A stretch of 64,000 nucleotides of DNA from an uncultured Oscillospiraceae bacterium. GTDB lineage: Bacteria > Bacillota > Clostridia > Oscillospirales > Acutalibacteraceae. The stretch is from contig UQFO01000011.1 in assembly GCA_900540275.1 (NCBI GenBank), forward strand, positions 4,563-68,562. The letters are read 5' to 3'. The translations under genes and the position numbers were made by a program. The notes under the pieces were generated by a model. The model ran no database searches, was not told the DNA's origin, and saw only the letters and a program-made list of their open reading frames with translations. This document shows, one piece after another, positions 7,611 through 15,870 of this stretch (its first letter is position 1; each line of letters begins with the position of its first letter).

Positions 7611-9347
7611 ATGCACAAGAAATGCAAGGCCGTGCTTTCCCTGGTACTGTCCATTATGATGCTCTCTACCATCGTCCTTATGGGCACCACGGAAGCGTTC
7701 GCGGCAACAAGCACCGGCGTCGGCCTTTCGGCGCACGCACTGAAAGCTTACAATGAAAACTGGTCATATGTATGGGGCGGAACTTCCCCCGGCGCGGTCG
7801 ACTGCTCCGGCCTGATTTATTCCTACAACGGCGTCGGCGGTATTCGTACCGATATGCTTGCGGCATCGCCCGAATGGGGCTACGTTTCAAGCGGCATCCC
7901 GAGAATCCACGGCCTGGGCCTGCATCATCCGGGGCATGTCGGCGTATATGTCGGCAGCGGCATGGCGATAGATGCCAGAAGCTCCTATGACGACATGGTA
8001 TACGAAAGCGTCTATAATATGAACTGGGTCGAATGGTTCAAGGTTTCAGGCGTCAGCTACCCGACCAACGGCTGGGTCCGTTTCAACGGCGGCTCTTTCT
8101 ACTACGAAAACGGGCAGTATGTGATTAATACCAGCAGGACATTCGAAGGGGTTACCTATTATTTTGGCTCGGACGGCAAGTCCGACAAGACTCCCGCGGA
8201 TAAGTACTTTAAGCAGACAGACTATTCCAATAGCAGTGTTGGGCCGGCGCAGAAGCCTTCCGGCGGCGGTTCGTCCAGCAGCTCTGAGCCAAGCGTGCTG
8301 AAAAACGGTTCGCAGGGCTCCGCAGTCGAAAAGCTCCAGAAACGCCTCAAGGCGCTCGGCTATTTTGAAGAGGATGTTACCGGATATTTCGGTTCTTATA
8401 CTGAAAAGTGCGTCAAAGAGTACCAGAAGGCCGCCGGCCTTACCGTAGACGGCATAGCTGGCTCGGATGTACTGGGTACTATCTATAAGGATGACGCCCC
8501 GAAAAAAGAAAACGACAAGAAAACACAGGATAAAGCAGAGCAAAGCAACAGTAATCCCCCTGCACAGGCGGCCGACAACCAGGAAGAGGTAACAAAGAAG
8601 GAAACCGAGCCTAAGACGGAGCCTGAAACGCAAAAAGAAACGAAGGCAACAGGCCCGAAGGATGTCGACAAGCTTTCATTGGGCGGCAAGGGCGCTACCG
8701 TCAGGCAGCTGCAGGAAAGGCTTTCCGAGCTCGCGTATTACACAGGGGAAGTGACCGGCGTATTCGACGAGGCGACGCTGGAAGCCATGCAGGCGTATTT
8801 CCGCGCTTCGGAGCTCAAGCCCGCCGATGAAATGACGGACGAACAGTTCCAGGTGCTCTGTTCCGACAAAGCGGTATCCGCCGCGGACTTTGAAGCGCTC
8901 CAGCTCAATTACGAAGGCAGCGACGTAACCTCTTTGCAGCAGGCGCTGATTAAGCTGGGCTATCTTGCCCCCGATAAGGAAACGGGCGTATTCGATGACG
9001 ATACGGCAACAGCCGTTAAGCTTGCGCAGACAAACTTTGCGCTTGACGTAACAGGCGTTGCGGACGATAGTTTCTTAACCGCACTGAGCCTTGAAACGGC
9101 CCGCCAGAGCACACAGGTAAGCCGTGACATTACGGCGAAATCCGCATCCCTGACGAACGGGGCGCTCGCCAATGCGTCAGGCGCGGACGCGTTTGAGCAG
9201 GTTACCTTCAGCGGGCGGGACAACAGCTCTTACATACTGCTCATGTGGGTCGCCGGTATCATGTTCCTGATTTCCATGTGCTCGGTCGTACTGTTCCTCA
9301 AGAGCAGAAAAAAAGCGGCTCCCGTACAGAAAAACATTAAAAAGTAA
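7611..9347 (+). CDS. Secreted, membrane-anchored NlpC/P60 hydrolase with peptidoglycan-binding repeats
   Basis: A 578-residue cell-wall hydrolase, presumably a gamma-D-Glu-diamino acid endopeptidase. A signal peptide (1-32, ending TEAFA-A) is followed by an NlpC/P60 domain with catalytic C65 (VDCSGLIY) and H109 (HPGHVGVYVG). Then come a short aromatic/Gly segment, three PG_binding_1-like repeats (about 222-282, 358-415, 425-480; phrases GSAVEKLQKRLKALGYF, GATVRQLQERL, VTSLQQALIKLGYL) separated by a Lys/Glu-rich linker, and a C-terminal membrane helix with a basic tail (SYILLMWVAGIMFL...KSRKK). The anchor would hold the enzyme on the outer face of the membrane. The start at 7611 is set by AGGAGG nine bases upstream; a longer frame from 7497 runs through the regulatory region. 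Confidence 0.9.
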   Translation: MHKKCKAVLSLVLSIMMLSTIVLMGTTEAFAATSTGVGLSAHALKAYNENWSYVWGGTSPGAVDCSGLIYSYNGVGGIRTDMLAASPEWGYVSSGIPRIHGLGLHHPGHVGVYVGSGMAIDARSSYDDMVYESVYNMNWVEWFKVSGVSYPTNGWVRFNGGSFYYENGQYVINTSRTFEGVTYYFGSDGKSDKTPADKYFKQTDYSNSSVGPAQKPSGGGSSSSSEPSVLKNGSQGSAVEKLQKRLKALGYFEEDVTGYFGSYTEKCVKEYQKAAGLTVDGIAGSDVLGTIYKDDAPKKENDKKTQDKAEQSNSNPPAQAADNQEEVTKKETEPKTEPETQKETKATGPKDVDKLSLGGKGATVRQLQERLSELAYYTGEVTGVFDEATLEAMQAYFRASELKPADEMTDEQFQVLCSDKAVSAADFEALQLNYEGSDVTSLQQALIKLGYLAPDKETGVFDDDTATAVKLAQTNFALDVTGVADDSFLTALSLETARQSTQVSRDITAKSASLTNGALANASGADAFEQVTFSGRDNSSYILLMWVAGIMFLISMCSVVLFLKSRKKAAPVQKNIKK

Positions 9348-9367
9348 AAGCGGACAAGCTTCTATAT

Positions 9368-9400
9368 AAAGCAGGCGTATGAAACGCCTGCTTTTATTTT
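9368..9400 (+). terminator. Rho-independent terminator
   Basis: AAGCAGGCGT / ACGCCTGCTT stem followed by TTATTTTATT, 20 bases behind the hydrolase gene. Confidence 0.85.
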
Positions 9401-9407
9401 ATTCTAA

Positions 9408-9436
9408 TTGACTTTTTCTTTCATGGGCCTTAGACT
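9408..9436 (+). promoter_or_regulatory. Promoter of the gene at 9489
   Basis: TTGACT (9408-9413), 17 bases, TAGACT (9431-9436). Confidence 0.6.
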
Positions 9437-9488
9437 AAAAACAAATAGGTTTGCATGAAAAGCAGGACGCGATTGCAGGAGGTTTTTA

Positions 9489-9833
9489 ATGAATAAGGTT
9501 AAAATTACAATCTTAAAGACGACGCTCGACAAAGAGCTAGCCGCGCAGTATGGGGCTCACGGACTGACCGCCTGCCCTATGATGAAAAAGGGGCAGGTGT
9601 TTTATGCCGATTACGCAAAGCCGATAGGCTTCTGTGACGAAGCCTGGAAAGCAATCTACCAGTATGTATTTGCACTGGCGCACGGAGCAGGCGGCGACCT
9701 GTTTTATTATGGGGATTGGATTAAAACGCCGGGCGTCGCCATATGCAGCTGCAACGACGGGTTAAGGCCGGTTATTTTTAAGCTGGAGGCTACTGGCGAA
9801 ACATCTCATATGGATTACGAGCCTGTCCGTTGA
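9489..9833 (+). CDS. TIGR04076-type protein of unknown function
   Basis: A soluble 114-residue protein. It resembles the TIGR04076 family by its opening beta strand VKITILKTTLDKELA, the central CDEAWKAIYQYVFAL segment with an invariant-looking cysteine and tryptophan, and the closing CSCNDGLRPVIFKLEA. Cysteines at about 29, 49, 87 and 89 might bind a metal; no function is established for the family. AGGAGG stands seven bases before the ATG. It has its own promoter and terminator. Confidence 0.65.
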   Translation: MNKVKITILKTTLDKELAAQYGAHGLTACPMMKKGQVFYADYAKPIGFCDEAWKAIYQYVFALAHGAGGDLFYYGDWIKTPGVAICSCNDGLRPVIFKLEATGETSHMDYEPVR

Positions 9834-9840
9834 CGCGCTA

Positions 9841-9884
9841 AAAAGCAAGCCGCTTTCTCAAATGAAAGCGGCTTGCTTTTTTTG
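9841..9884. terminator. Bidirectional terminator
   Basis: AAAAGCAAGCCGCTTTC / GAAAGCGGCTTGCTTTT inverted repeat with T-runs on both strands. It serves the plus-strand gene ending at 9833 and the minus-strand genes ending at 9894. Confidence 0.85.
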
Positions 9885-9893
9885 ATTGGGCCT

Positions 9894-10073
9894 TCAGTCT
9901 TTTTGGTCGTACGCCCTGCAGGCGGCAAGAAACCCAAAAAAGCCGAACAAACAGGAAAACATCGCGATTGCCGACCTTGTTGTGCTGTCCCAAAACAAAT
10001 AGGACGCAAACGACAATAAAAGCAAACAGACGCATACGGCAATCATTATAATGGAAAAACGGGTTAACTTCAT
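9894..10073 (-). CDS. Small two-helix membrane protein
   Basis: About 59 residues starting MKLTRFSIIMIAVCV. Two hydrophobic helices (about 6-26 and 31-51) are joined by a short polar turn (FWDSTTRS), ending in a charged tail RAYDQKD. An in-frame ATG six bases upstream abuts the ribosome site GGAGGGG too closely, so the second ATG is preferred. It lies 22 bases behind ksgA on the same strand and may be co-transcribed. No family recognised. Confidence 0.55.
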   Translation of the reverse strand: MKLTRFSIIMIAVCVCLLLLSFASYLFWDSTTRSAIAMFSCLFGFFGFLAACRAYDQKD

Positions 10074-10095
10074 GGGCATTCCCCTCCTCTCCTTT

Positions 10096-10968
10096 TCACA
10101 CGATACGGTTCACTTCGGCGGCAAAACAATTCGCGAGCGTCGTAAACTGCTCCATTGAGAGCTGTTCCGCGCGGTAATTCAGCGGGATACCAGATTTGTC
10201 AAGTACTTCGCCGACCAAATTTTTTTCAAGCTTCAGCCCTGCGGACAGGGCGTTTGGAAGCGTTTTTCTCCGCTGGGCAAACGCGCTCTTTACTACCTTG
10301 AAAAACAGCTTTTCGTCAAGCACGCTAAACGGCGCGTTTTTGTGTACATCGAGGCGGATTACAGCGGAATCCACCTTTGGCGCGGGCATAAAGCTGCCCG
10401 CCGATACAGGAAAAAGAACGCGCGGCTGCGCGTAATACCGAACCGCAACCGTGACCGCGCCGCATTCCCTCGTCCCTGCCTCGGCACAAATCCGCTGCGC
10501 GGCCTCCTTCTGAACCATGACCGTAATTGCATCCACCGGAAGCCTCTCCTCAAGCAGCTTCATGAGCACCGGAGAAGTAATATAATAGGGCAGGTTCGCA
10601 CAGACGCATACGCGCATACCAGGAAATTCTTCATCGATTTGTTTTTTTAAATCGATTTTCATAACGTCGCCGTTTATCACCTTGACATTATCAAAATCCC
10701 GCAGCGTTTCATCCAGTACGGGTAAAAGCCTTTTGTCAAGCTCGATGGAAACAACCTTACCCGCACGCTTTGCAAGCTCACAGGTCAGTACGCCGATACC
10801 CGGGCCGATTTCAATTACACCCATCTCCTCGTTCACTCCGCTTTCCAGCGCCATACGCGGGCAGACGGACGGATTGACCAGAAAATTCTGGCCGAGCGAT
10901 TTGGAGAAGGTAAAACCGTGCCTGGCAAGTATTTCTTTAATATTAGATATATTGGAAAGCTGCTGCAT
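10096..10968 (-). CDS. ksgA: 16S rRNA adenine dimethyltransferase KsgA/RsmA
   Basis: Dimethylates the two adjacent adenines in the 3'-terminal helix of 16S rRNA (A1518/A1519 in E. coli numbering). The 290-residue protein has the family opening FTFSKSLGQNFL, SAM motif I (IEIGPGIGVLT), acidic SAM-binding residue (SIELDKRL), the GDVMKIDL stretch and catalytic motif NLPYYITSPVLMKLL, followed by the helical C-terminal domain (about 200-290). AAGGAG is six bases before the ATG. It lies 14 bases behind an RsmF-like rRNA m5C methyltransferase gene, so two 16S-modifying enzymes form one transcript. Confidence 0.95.
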   Translation of the reverse strand: MQQLSNISNIKEILARHGFTFSKSLGQNFLVNPSVCPRMALESGVNEEMGVIEIGPGIGVLTCELAKRAGKVVSIELDKRLLPVLDETLRDFDNVKVINGDVMKIDLKKQIDEEFPGMRVCVCANLPYYITSPVLMKLLEERLPVDAITVMVQKEAAQRICAEAGTRECGAVTVAVRYYAQPRVLFPVSAGSFMPAPKVDSAVIRLDVHKNAPFSVLDEKLFFKVVKSAFAQRRKTLPNALSAGLKLEKNLVGEVLDKSGIPLNYRAEQLSMEQFTTLANCFAAEVNRIV

Positions 10969-10982
10969 ATGCTTCTCCTTAA

Positions 10983-12332
10983 TTATAAATTGCGCAGGCC
11001 CTTAGGGTACCTGTTTTTTAATACGCCGCCCGAGCATTTGCCAAAGCCTAACGTCAGGCCGCCGGTACAGACCGCCGTGTATCCCTTCAAGCCGTCCGGT
11101 ACGCCTATCTCTTCCCCATGAAGGAACCGCATAACATCGGCGCCGCCGGGTGAAATCTCTATACTTCTTCGGCATTCACCGGGCGACGCCGCCATAAACG
11201 CCGCATGGGCAGGCTCCATACGCAAGCGTTTCAGCTCACCGAGCAGTACGCCCGCACGCAGGATATAAAGCCCGTCAAAATCGGGCAGCCTGTCCGGTAA
11301 AAGATACAGCCTGTCGTTTATGAAGCGAAACCGCTCTCCAAACGGCCTGCCGGGAAAGCAGTCGTCATAAAGCTCGCTTACAAGCTTCTCCAGTTCTTTT
11401 TTTCCGCGGAACGGGGAATCATAACGGTATGGTGCGGCCGCGGTTAATTCTCCGTCTTTTTTAACCAGCCGCGCGGCAAAATGCCCTTCCCCGCCATCCA
11501 TCGGCAAAATTCTCCTCGCTTTTATAAACGCAGGCCGGCCGAAGGATACGTTTGCATCTTCAAGCTCAAATTCAGGATGTTCCTTTAAAAAGGCGTCTAA
11601 AACACCTTCGTTCTCTTCCCTGGAAAACGTGCACGTAGAATATACGAGCACCCCGCCTGGCCTAAGCGCCATGGCTGCGCTGTTTAAAATAGAAAGCTGG
11701 CGCGCGGCACATGCGATTACATGCGCGCGGCTCCAGTCCTGGGCCGCGGCCTCGTCCTTGCGGAACATGCCTTCTCCCGAACACGGCGCATCGACAAGCA
11801 CCTTATCAAAAAAGCCGCGCAGCTTATCACAAAGCGGCTGCGGATGGCAGGAAGACACGACCGCGTTTTTTACGCCCATACGCTCTATATTGGACAGCAG
11901 GACAGCAGCCCTGCTTTTCACCAACTCGTTCGACCATAAAAGCCCTGTATTTTGTAAGGCGGCGGCTATCTGTGTTGATTTCCCGCCAGGCGCCGCGCAA
12001 AGGTCGAGCACCCTGTCCCCTTTTTGCACGTCAAGTATTGTAACTGCGCAGCCCGCGGACGGCTCCTGCATATAAAAAGCACCCGCGTGATGAAGCGGAT
12101 GAAATCCAAGCCCTTTGGTGTCAAATGGAATATAAAACCCATCTTTACAAAACTGGGACGGCTTTTTTTCAAATGGAAGAATTTGAAACACCCGCTCGGC
12201 ATCCGTTTTCAGCGTATTGATACGAATCCCTCTATAATAGGGTTTGCAAAGCGCGCGTTCATACGCTGGAAATTCTTCTCCCAAAAGCATCTTCATTTCT
12301 TTTATAAAGTTTTCAGGCAGCTTAACATCCAT
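10983..12332 (-). CDS. RsmF-like 16S rRNA (cytosine-C5) methyltransferase
   Basis: A NOL1/NOP2/Sun-family enzyme of about 449 residues. It has an N-terminal RNA-binding segment (YRGIRINTLK), the Rossmann methyltransferase domain with LDLCAAPGGKS, the two characteristic cysteine motifs (DAPCSGEGMFRKD and STCTFS, one nucleophilic and one for release), and a C-terminal PUA-like/RsmF tail (about 300-449). By family this should be m5C1407-type 16S modification (YebU/RsmF); the exact site is inference. The ATG at 12332 follows GGAG by seven bases and is preferred to an in-frame ATG at 12347. Confidence 0.85.
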   Translation of the reverse strand: MDVKLPENFIKEMKMLLGEEFPAYERALCKPYYRGIRINTLKTDAERVFQILPFEKKPSQFCKDGFYIPFDTKGLGFHPLHHAGAFYMQEPSAGCAVTILDVQKGDRVLDLCAAPGGKSTQIAAALQNTGLLWSNELVKSRAAVLLSNIERMGVKNAVVSSCHPQPLCDKLRGFFDKVLVDAPCSGEGMFRKDEAAAQDWSRAHVIACAARQLSILNSAAMALRPGGVLVYSTCTFSREENEGVLDAFLKEHPEFELEDANVSFGRPAFIKARRILPMDGGEGHFAARLVKKDGELTAAAPYRYDSPFRGKKELEKLVSELYDDCFPGRPFGERFRFINDRLYLLPDRLPDFDGLYILRAGVLLGELKRLRMEPAHAAFMAASPGECRRSIEISPGGADVMRFLHGEEIGVPDGLKGYTAVCTGGLTLGFGKCSGGVLKNRYPKGLRNL

Positions 12333-12407
12333 AAATTTCTCCGTCATAAAATTAAGAATAAAAAAAGCGGCAGCGCAAATACTAAGATTGCAAAGGGGGT
12401 GAGCTCA

Positions 12408-12617
12408 GTGGAATTCAACAACCAGAACAACAACAACAATAACAACAATCAGAACAGAAACCAGAACAACAGCCAGAACAGCAACAATAACAATAACAAC
12501 AATCAGAACAGAAACCAGAACAACAGCCAGAACAACAACAACAATAATAATCAGAACAAAAACCAGAACAATAACAACAACCAGAACAACAATCAGAACA
12601 GGAGCTTCAACTTCTAA
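12408..12617 (+). CDS. Asn/Gln-only low-complexity micro-protein
   Basis: A 69-residue product in which nearly every residue is Asn or Gln, broken by single Arg, Lys and Ser and ending RSFNF. The start is a GTG with a good ribosome site (GGGGGTGA, six bases upstream). The DNA contains a 40-bp direct repeat (12441-12480 and 12495-12534, period 54 bases), so it grew by unit duplication. No signal peptide, no recognised family. A spore-coat or aggregating structural role could be imagined in a sporulating host, but nothing in the sequence proves it. It points away from the rRNA methyltransferase gene. Confidence 0.6.
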   Translation: MEFNNQNNNNNNNNQNRNQNNSQNSNNNNNNNQNRNQNNSQNNNNNNNQNKNQNNNNNQNNNQNRSFNF

Positions 12618-12634
12618 TCTGGCGTTTGATAATA

Positions 12635-12674
12635 CCGGATACGAAAGACGGCAGTTACTGCCTTTCGTGTCCGG
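12635..12674 (+). terminator. Hairpin behind the Asn-rich gene
   Basis: CCGGATACGAAAG / CTTTCGTGTCCGG stem of 13 bp with one G-T pair, followed by a mixed T-rich tract (TTACATATATTTG). Weak as a terminator but well placed. Confidence 0.5.
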
Positions 12675-12817
12675 TTACATATATTTGTGCTGCAGCAAAA
12701 GTGTGATACTTTTTAGAGCTTCAAGGATTATTTTTGAGTAATGCGAATGAAAGCGGTGATGGCAAATATGTAATATACCGAACCGCTTTCGAGAAGCAGT
12801 ACAAAAAACCAAGGAAA

Positions 12818-13492
12818 TCAGTAGCCCAGTGTTTCGCCTATGATGATGACCCTTATCCTCCCCTTATGCCGCTGCTGCGCGCTTACCACATAATTGCAGC
12901 ATACGCGGCCGTCCATATGGCAGCCGTCGCATAGAAAGGAGCCGTGCTTTTTTAAAGATACGCACTCCCCTGTTTCGCGGCAGCCGGCGTCCATATCGAG
13001 GCGCACGGTGTTTGCGGGCGCGGCCTCACGCTTGACGCGCACAATTGCCTCGTCGATGTTACGGACAATCTTATTATACCCCGCGATGATATAAACGTGC
13101 TTCGGCCCGTAAAGAATCGCGGAAACACGGTTGCTGTTCCCGTCCACATTATAAAGCTCGCCGTTTTCCGTAATGGCGTTAGAGCTGCAGAAATAAGCGT
13201 CGGCGCTGTAGGTGTCGCGGTACACCTGCTCAATTTCTTCCTTTGTAATGCCCTGCCTGCCCCGGTCGAGATACTGGTAACGGCCGCTTTTAAGCAGCTC
13301 GAGCATACCCGCCTGCTTGAGCGTCACGGAGCCGCCGCTGCCGGCAACCGCTCCCTGCGGAAGCATTGCCGCCACCAAGGCGCAGGCGTCCTTCGCCGTG
13401 CCGCAGTAATAAGCGTCCATATTGTTGCGCTTGAGGTTCTCTATCGTCTTTTGAATGCGCTTCTCAATAATCTCCCTTTTTATTTCCTGCAT
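12818..13492 (-). CDS. LUD-domain protein (lactate-utilisation type)
   Basis: A 224-residue LUD (DUF162) protein. The family pattern is visible: N-terminal helix KRIQKTIENLKRNNM, then VAGSGGSVTLKQAGMLELL, ADAYFCSSNAITENGELYNVDGNSNRVSAILYGPKHVYIIAGYNKIV, and a C-terminal cysteine-rich tail (CRETGECVSLKKHGSFLCDGCHMDGRVCCNY) that may bind metal. The lactate genes lldE/lldF are absent around it, so the actual substrate is open. GGAGG lies nine bases before the ATG. The gene is monocistronic. Confidence 0.8.
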   Translation of the reverse strand: MQEIKREIIEKRIQKTIENLKRNNMDAYYCGTAKDACALVAAMLPQGAVAGSGGSVTLKQAGMLELLKSGRYQYLDRGRQGITKEEIEQVYRDTYSADAYFCSSNAITENGELYNVDGNSNRVSAILYGPKHVYIIAGYNKIVRNIDEAIVRVKREAAPANTVRLDMDAGCRETGECVSLKKHGSFLCDGCHMDGRVCCNYVVSAQQRHKGRIRVIIIGETLGY

Positions 13493-13523
13493 ATCGATTC
13501 CTCCAGCCGAAAAAGTTAACTTT

Positions 13524-13552
13524 ATTATACTATGTTTTATCTTATTTTAAAA
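13524..13552 (-). promoter_or_regulatory. Candidate promoter of the LUD gene
   Basis: Minus strand TATAAT (13524-13529) with TTTTAA 17 bases upstream; the -35 is weak. Confidence 0.45.
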
Positions 13553-13665
13553 GAGTGAAAGTAAAACGAAGGGGGTTTCCCCCGTGGATTCTCTTAAACG
13601 AACGGAAATGTGCCTGTTTTTCCTTCGGTTTGTGTGCATGAACGGCGATTTATCGGCAAAAAATA

Positions 13666-13694
13666 TTGAAAGCAAAGCCAATTAATGGTATAAT
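13666..13694 (+). promoter_or_regulatory. Promoter of aspS
   Basis: TTGAAA (13666-13671), 17 bases, TATAAT (13689-13694), 47 bases before the start codon. The resulting leader is too short for a T-box. Confidence 0.85.
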
Positions 13695-13741
13695 AACAAA
13701 ATCATGTAAACACACTATTCATTTGAAAGGATTCGTATAGA

Positions 13742-15493
13742 ATGATGACAGTTGCAAACAAATACCGCACCCACCTGTGCGGTGAGCTCAGGGAGTCTGA
13801 CCTCGGGAAAGACGTGAGGGTTTCCGGCTGGGTGGAAAATATCCGCGACCACGGCGGCGTCATGTTTCTTGACGTGCGCGACCAGTACGGCGTGGTGCAG
13901 GTCGTCGTCCATGACCAGACGCTGCTTCAGGACGTTAATAAGGAATGCTCCGTTACCATCAGCGGCAAGGTCGTCCAAAGGGACGAAGAGACATATAACC
14001 CGAAAATCGCAACCGGCACGGTGGAAATCGTGACCGAAAGCCTCGAGGTCCTGGGTAAATGCAAAAACACCCTGCCCTTTGAGGTCATGAGCTCCACGGA
14101 AACGAAAGAGGATGTACGCCTCAAGTACCGTTTCCTTGATTTGCGAAATAAAAAGGTACACGACCATATCCTTCTGCGCAGCGAGGTCATCGCGTTTTTG
14201 CGCGGCAAAATGCAGGAGCTGGGCTTTACGGAAATCAACACGCCCATCCTGTCCGCCAGCTCGCCGGAGGGCGCGCGCGATTACCTGATTCCCAGCCGCA
14301 AGCACAAGGGCAGGTTTTATGCCCTTCCTCAGGCGCCGCAGATTTTCAAGCAGCTTTTGATGGTTTCGGGCTTTGATAAATATTTCCAGATAGCGCCTTG
14401 CTTCCGCGATGAGGACGCAAGGGCCGACCGCTCACCAGGTGAGTTTTACCAGCTCGATTTCGAGATGGCGTTCGCAACCCAGGAGGACGTTTTCGCCATA
14501 GCGGAGGAGGTTTTATACGAAACCTTCCAGAGGTTTACAGACAAAACGGTTTCAAAGCCGCCGTTTAGGCGCATCCCCTACAGGGAAGCGATGCTCACCT
14601 ATGGCTCCGACAAGCCGGATTTGCGCAACCCGCTCATTATTAAAGATATCAGCGGCATGTTTATAGAAACGGACTTCGGCCCCTTCCGCAAAAAAACGGT
14701 TCGCTCCATCAACGTACCAAATGCCGCCGCCCAGTCGAAAACATGGTTTAAGAAGATGGAGGAGTTCGCGCTTTCCATCGGCATGAAGGGCTTAGGATAC
14801 GTCAAGGTGCGCGACGACATGACGTTCGACGGGCCAATCGACAAGTTCTTAAAGGAAGGCGACCGTGAAAAGCTGATTGAGCTAAACGGCTCAAAGGCAG
14901 GCGACGTAATTTACTTTATCGCTGACAGCAAGGACGCTGCGCCGAAGCTTGCGGGCCAAATCCGCACAGAGGTCGCAAAACGCTTAAACCTCATCGACGA
15001 AAGCCGCTTTGAGCTTTGCTTTATCGTCGATTTCCCGATGTACGAGCACGACGAGGACACCGGAGCGCTGATTTTCACACACAACCCGTTCTCCATGCCG
15101 CAGGGCGGTATGGACGCGCTTGAAAACCAGGAGCCGACGGAAATCCTTGCCTATCAGTACGACATCGTCTGCAACGGCGTGGAGCTTTCCTCCGGCGCGG
15201 TGCGCAACCATGACCTTGAGATTATGATAAAGGCGTTCTCCCTTGCGGGCTACAGCGAAGAAGAGCTTTCGGAAAAGTTCACCGCCCTGTATAACGCCTT
15301 CCAGTACGGCGCGCCGCCGCACGCGGGCATGGCGCCAGGTATCGACAGGATGCTGATGCTCCTTACCGGGGAAGAGAATATCCGCGAGGTAATTGCATTC
15401 CCGATGAACAGCAACGCGCAGGACGTTTTGCTCGGCGCGCCTAATGAGGTAAGCGAGCAGCAGCTGCGCGAGGTGCACATCAAGCTGCGCTAA
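13742..15493 (+). CDS. aspS: Aspartyl-tRNA synthetase
   Basis: Charges tRNA-Asp with aspartate. The 583-residue class II enzyme has the N-terminal OB anticodon domain (VRVSGWVENIRDHGGVMFLDVRD), motif 2 (FRDEDARADRSPGEFYQLDFEM), the bacterial GAD insertion (about 285-420) and motif 3 (GMAPGIDRMLMLL). The C-terminal IAFPMNSNAQDVLLGAP is the form seen in many Clostridia. It is followed by gatCAB on the same strand, so some mischarged Asp-tRNA-Asn may be handed to the amidotransferase. Whether this enzyme is non-discriminating cannot be told from the sequence here; the link is inference from context. Confidence 0.96.
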   Translation: MMTVANKYRTHLCGELRESDLGKDVRVSGWVENIRDHGGVMFLDVRDQYGVVQVVVHDQTLLQDVNKECSVTISGKVVQRDEETYNPKIATGTVEIVTESLEVLGKCKNTLPFEVMSSTETKEDVRLKYRFLDLRNKKVHDHILLRSEVIAFLRGKMQELGFTEINTPILSASSPEGARDYLIPSRKHKGRFYALPQAPQIFKQLLMVSGFDKYFQIAPCFRDEDARADRSPGEFYQLDFEMAFATQEDVFAIAEEVLYETFQRFTDKTVSKPPFRRIPYREAMLTYGSDKPDLRNPLIIKDISGMFIETDFGPFRKKTVRSINVPNAAAQSKTWFKKMEEFALSIGMKGLGYVKVRDDMTFDGPIDKFLKEGDREKLIELNGSKAGDVIYFIADSKDAAPKLAGQIRTEVAKRLNLIDESRFELCFIVDFPMYEHDEDTGALIFTHNPFSMPQGGMDALENQEPTEILAYQYDIVCNGVELSSGAVRNHDLEIMIKAFSLAGYSEEELSEKFTALYNAFQYGAPPHAGMAPGIDRMLMLLTGEENIREVIAFPMNSNAQDVLLGAPNEVSEQQLREVHIKLR

Positions 15494-15507
15494 CCAATAA
15501 ACATTCT

Positions 15508-15538
15508 GGCCGCGTTTGGGCTTTCAGCTTGCGCGGCC
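15508..15538 (+). other. Hairpin between aspS and gatC
   Basis: GGCCGCG and CGCGGCC arms with a 17-base loop. No T-run follows, so it is a transcript stem or processing signal rather than a terminator. Confidence 0.35.
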
Positions 15539-15570
15539 GTCCCTATATCTCCATGAAAGGAATGAGGCAT

Positions 15571-15852
15571 ATGGTCACACATGAGGACGTCATCCAGATT
15601 GCGCGCCTGGCAAAGCTCTCCATACCGGAGGACGGGCTTGACGCGCTGACAAAGGACATGGCGGACATTATCAAATTCGCCGATACCATCAACAACGCTT
15701 CCGAAGAAGGCGAGGATTTTGACAACATCAATCACCTTTCCAATGTGTTCCGTGAGGACGAGGTAGTCCCATCCTACGACAGCGAAGAAATTTTATGTAA
15801 CGCAAACGACAAAGAGGACGGGCACTTCCTTGTGAAAAAACGCGTACTTTAA
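15571..15852 (+). CDS. gatC: Asp/Glu-tRNA(Asn/Gln) amidotransferase subunit C
   Basis: The 93-residue subunit that ties GatA to GatB in the transamidosome. The opening MVTHEDVIQIARLAKLSIPEDGLD and the tail typical of GatC (LREDEVVPS-like FREDEVVPSYDSEEILCNA...FLVKKRVL) are visible. The ATG at 15571 is chosen because the usual GatC begins right there; an ATG at 15562 and a longer frame are less well placed. It is followed at 18 bases by gatA. Confidence 0.93.
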   Translation: MVTHEDVIQIARLAKLSIPEDGLDALTKDMADIIKFADTINNASEEGEDFDNINHLSNVFREDEVVPSYDSEEILCNANDKEDGHFLVKKRVL

Positions 15853-15870
15853 AGGAAAGGATTGATTCCC

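Noticed and set aside
12441..12534. CRISPR-like repeats
   Set aside because: The two 40-bp copies are coding Asn/Gln repeats with no spacers and no cas genes nearby.
12734..12934. 66-codon plus-strand frame behind the Asn-rich gene
   Set aside because: It overlaps the 3' end of the convincing LUD gene on the other strand and has no ribosome site.
13695..13741. T-box leader before aspS
   Set aside because: The promoter lies only 47 bases before the start codon.
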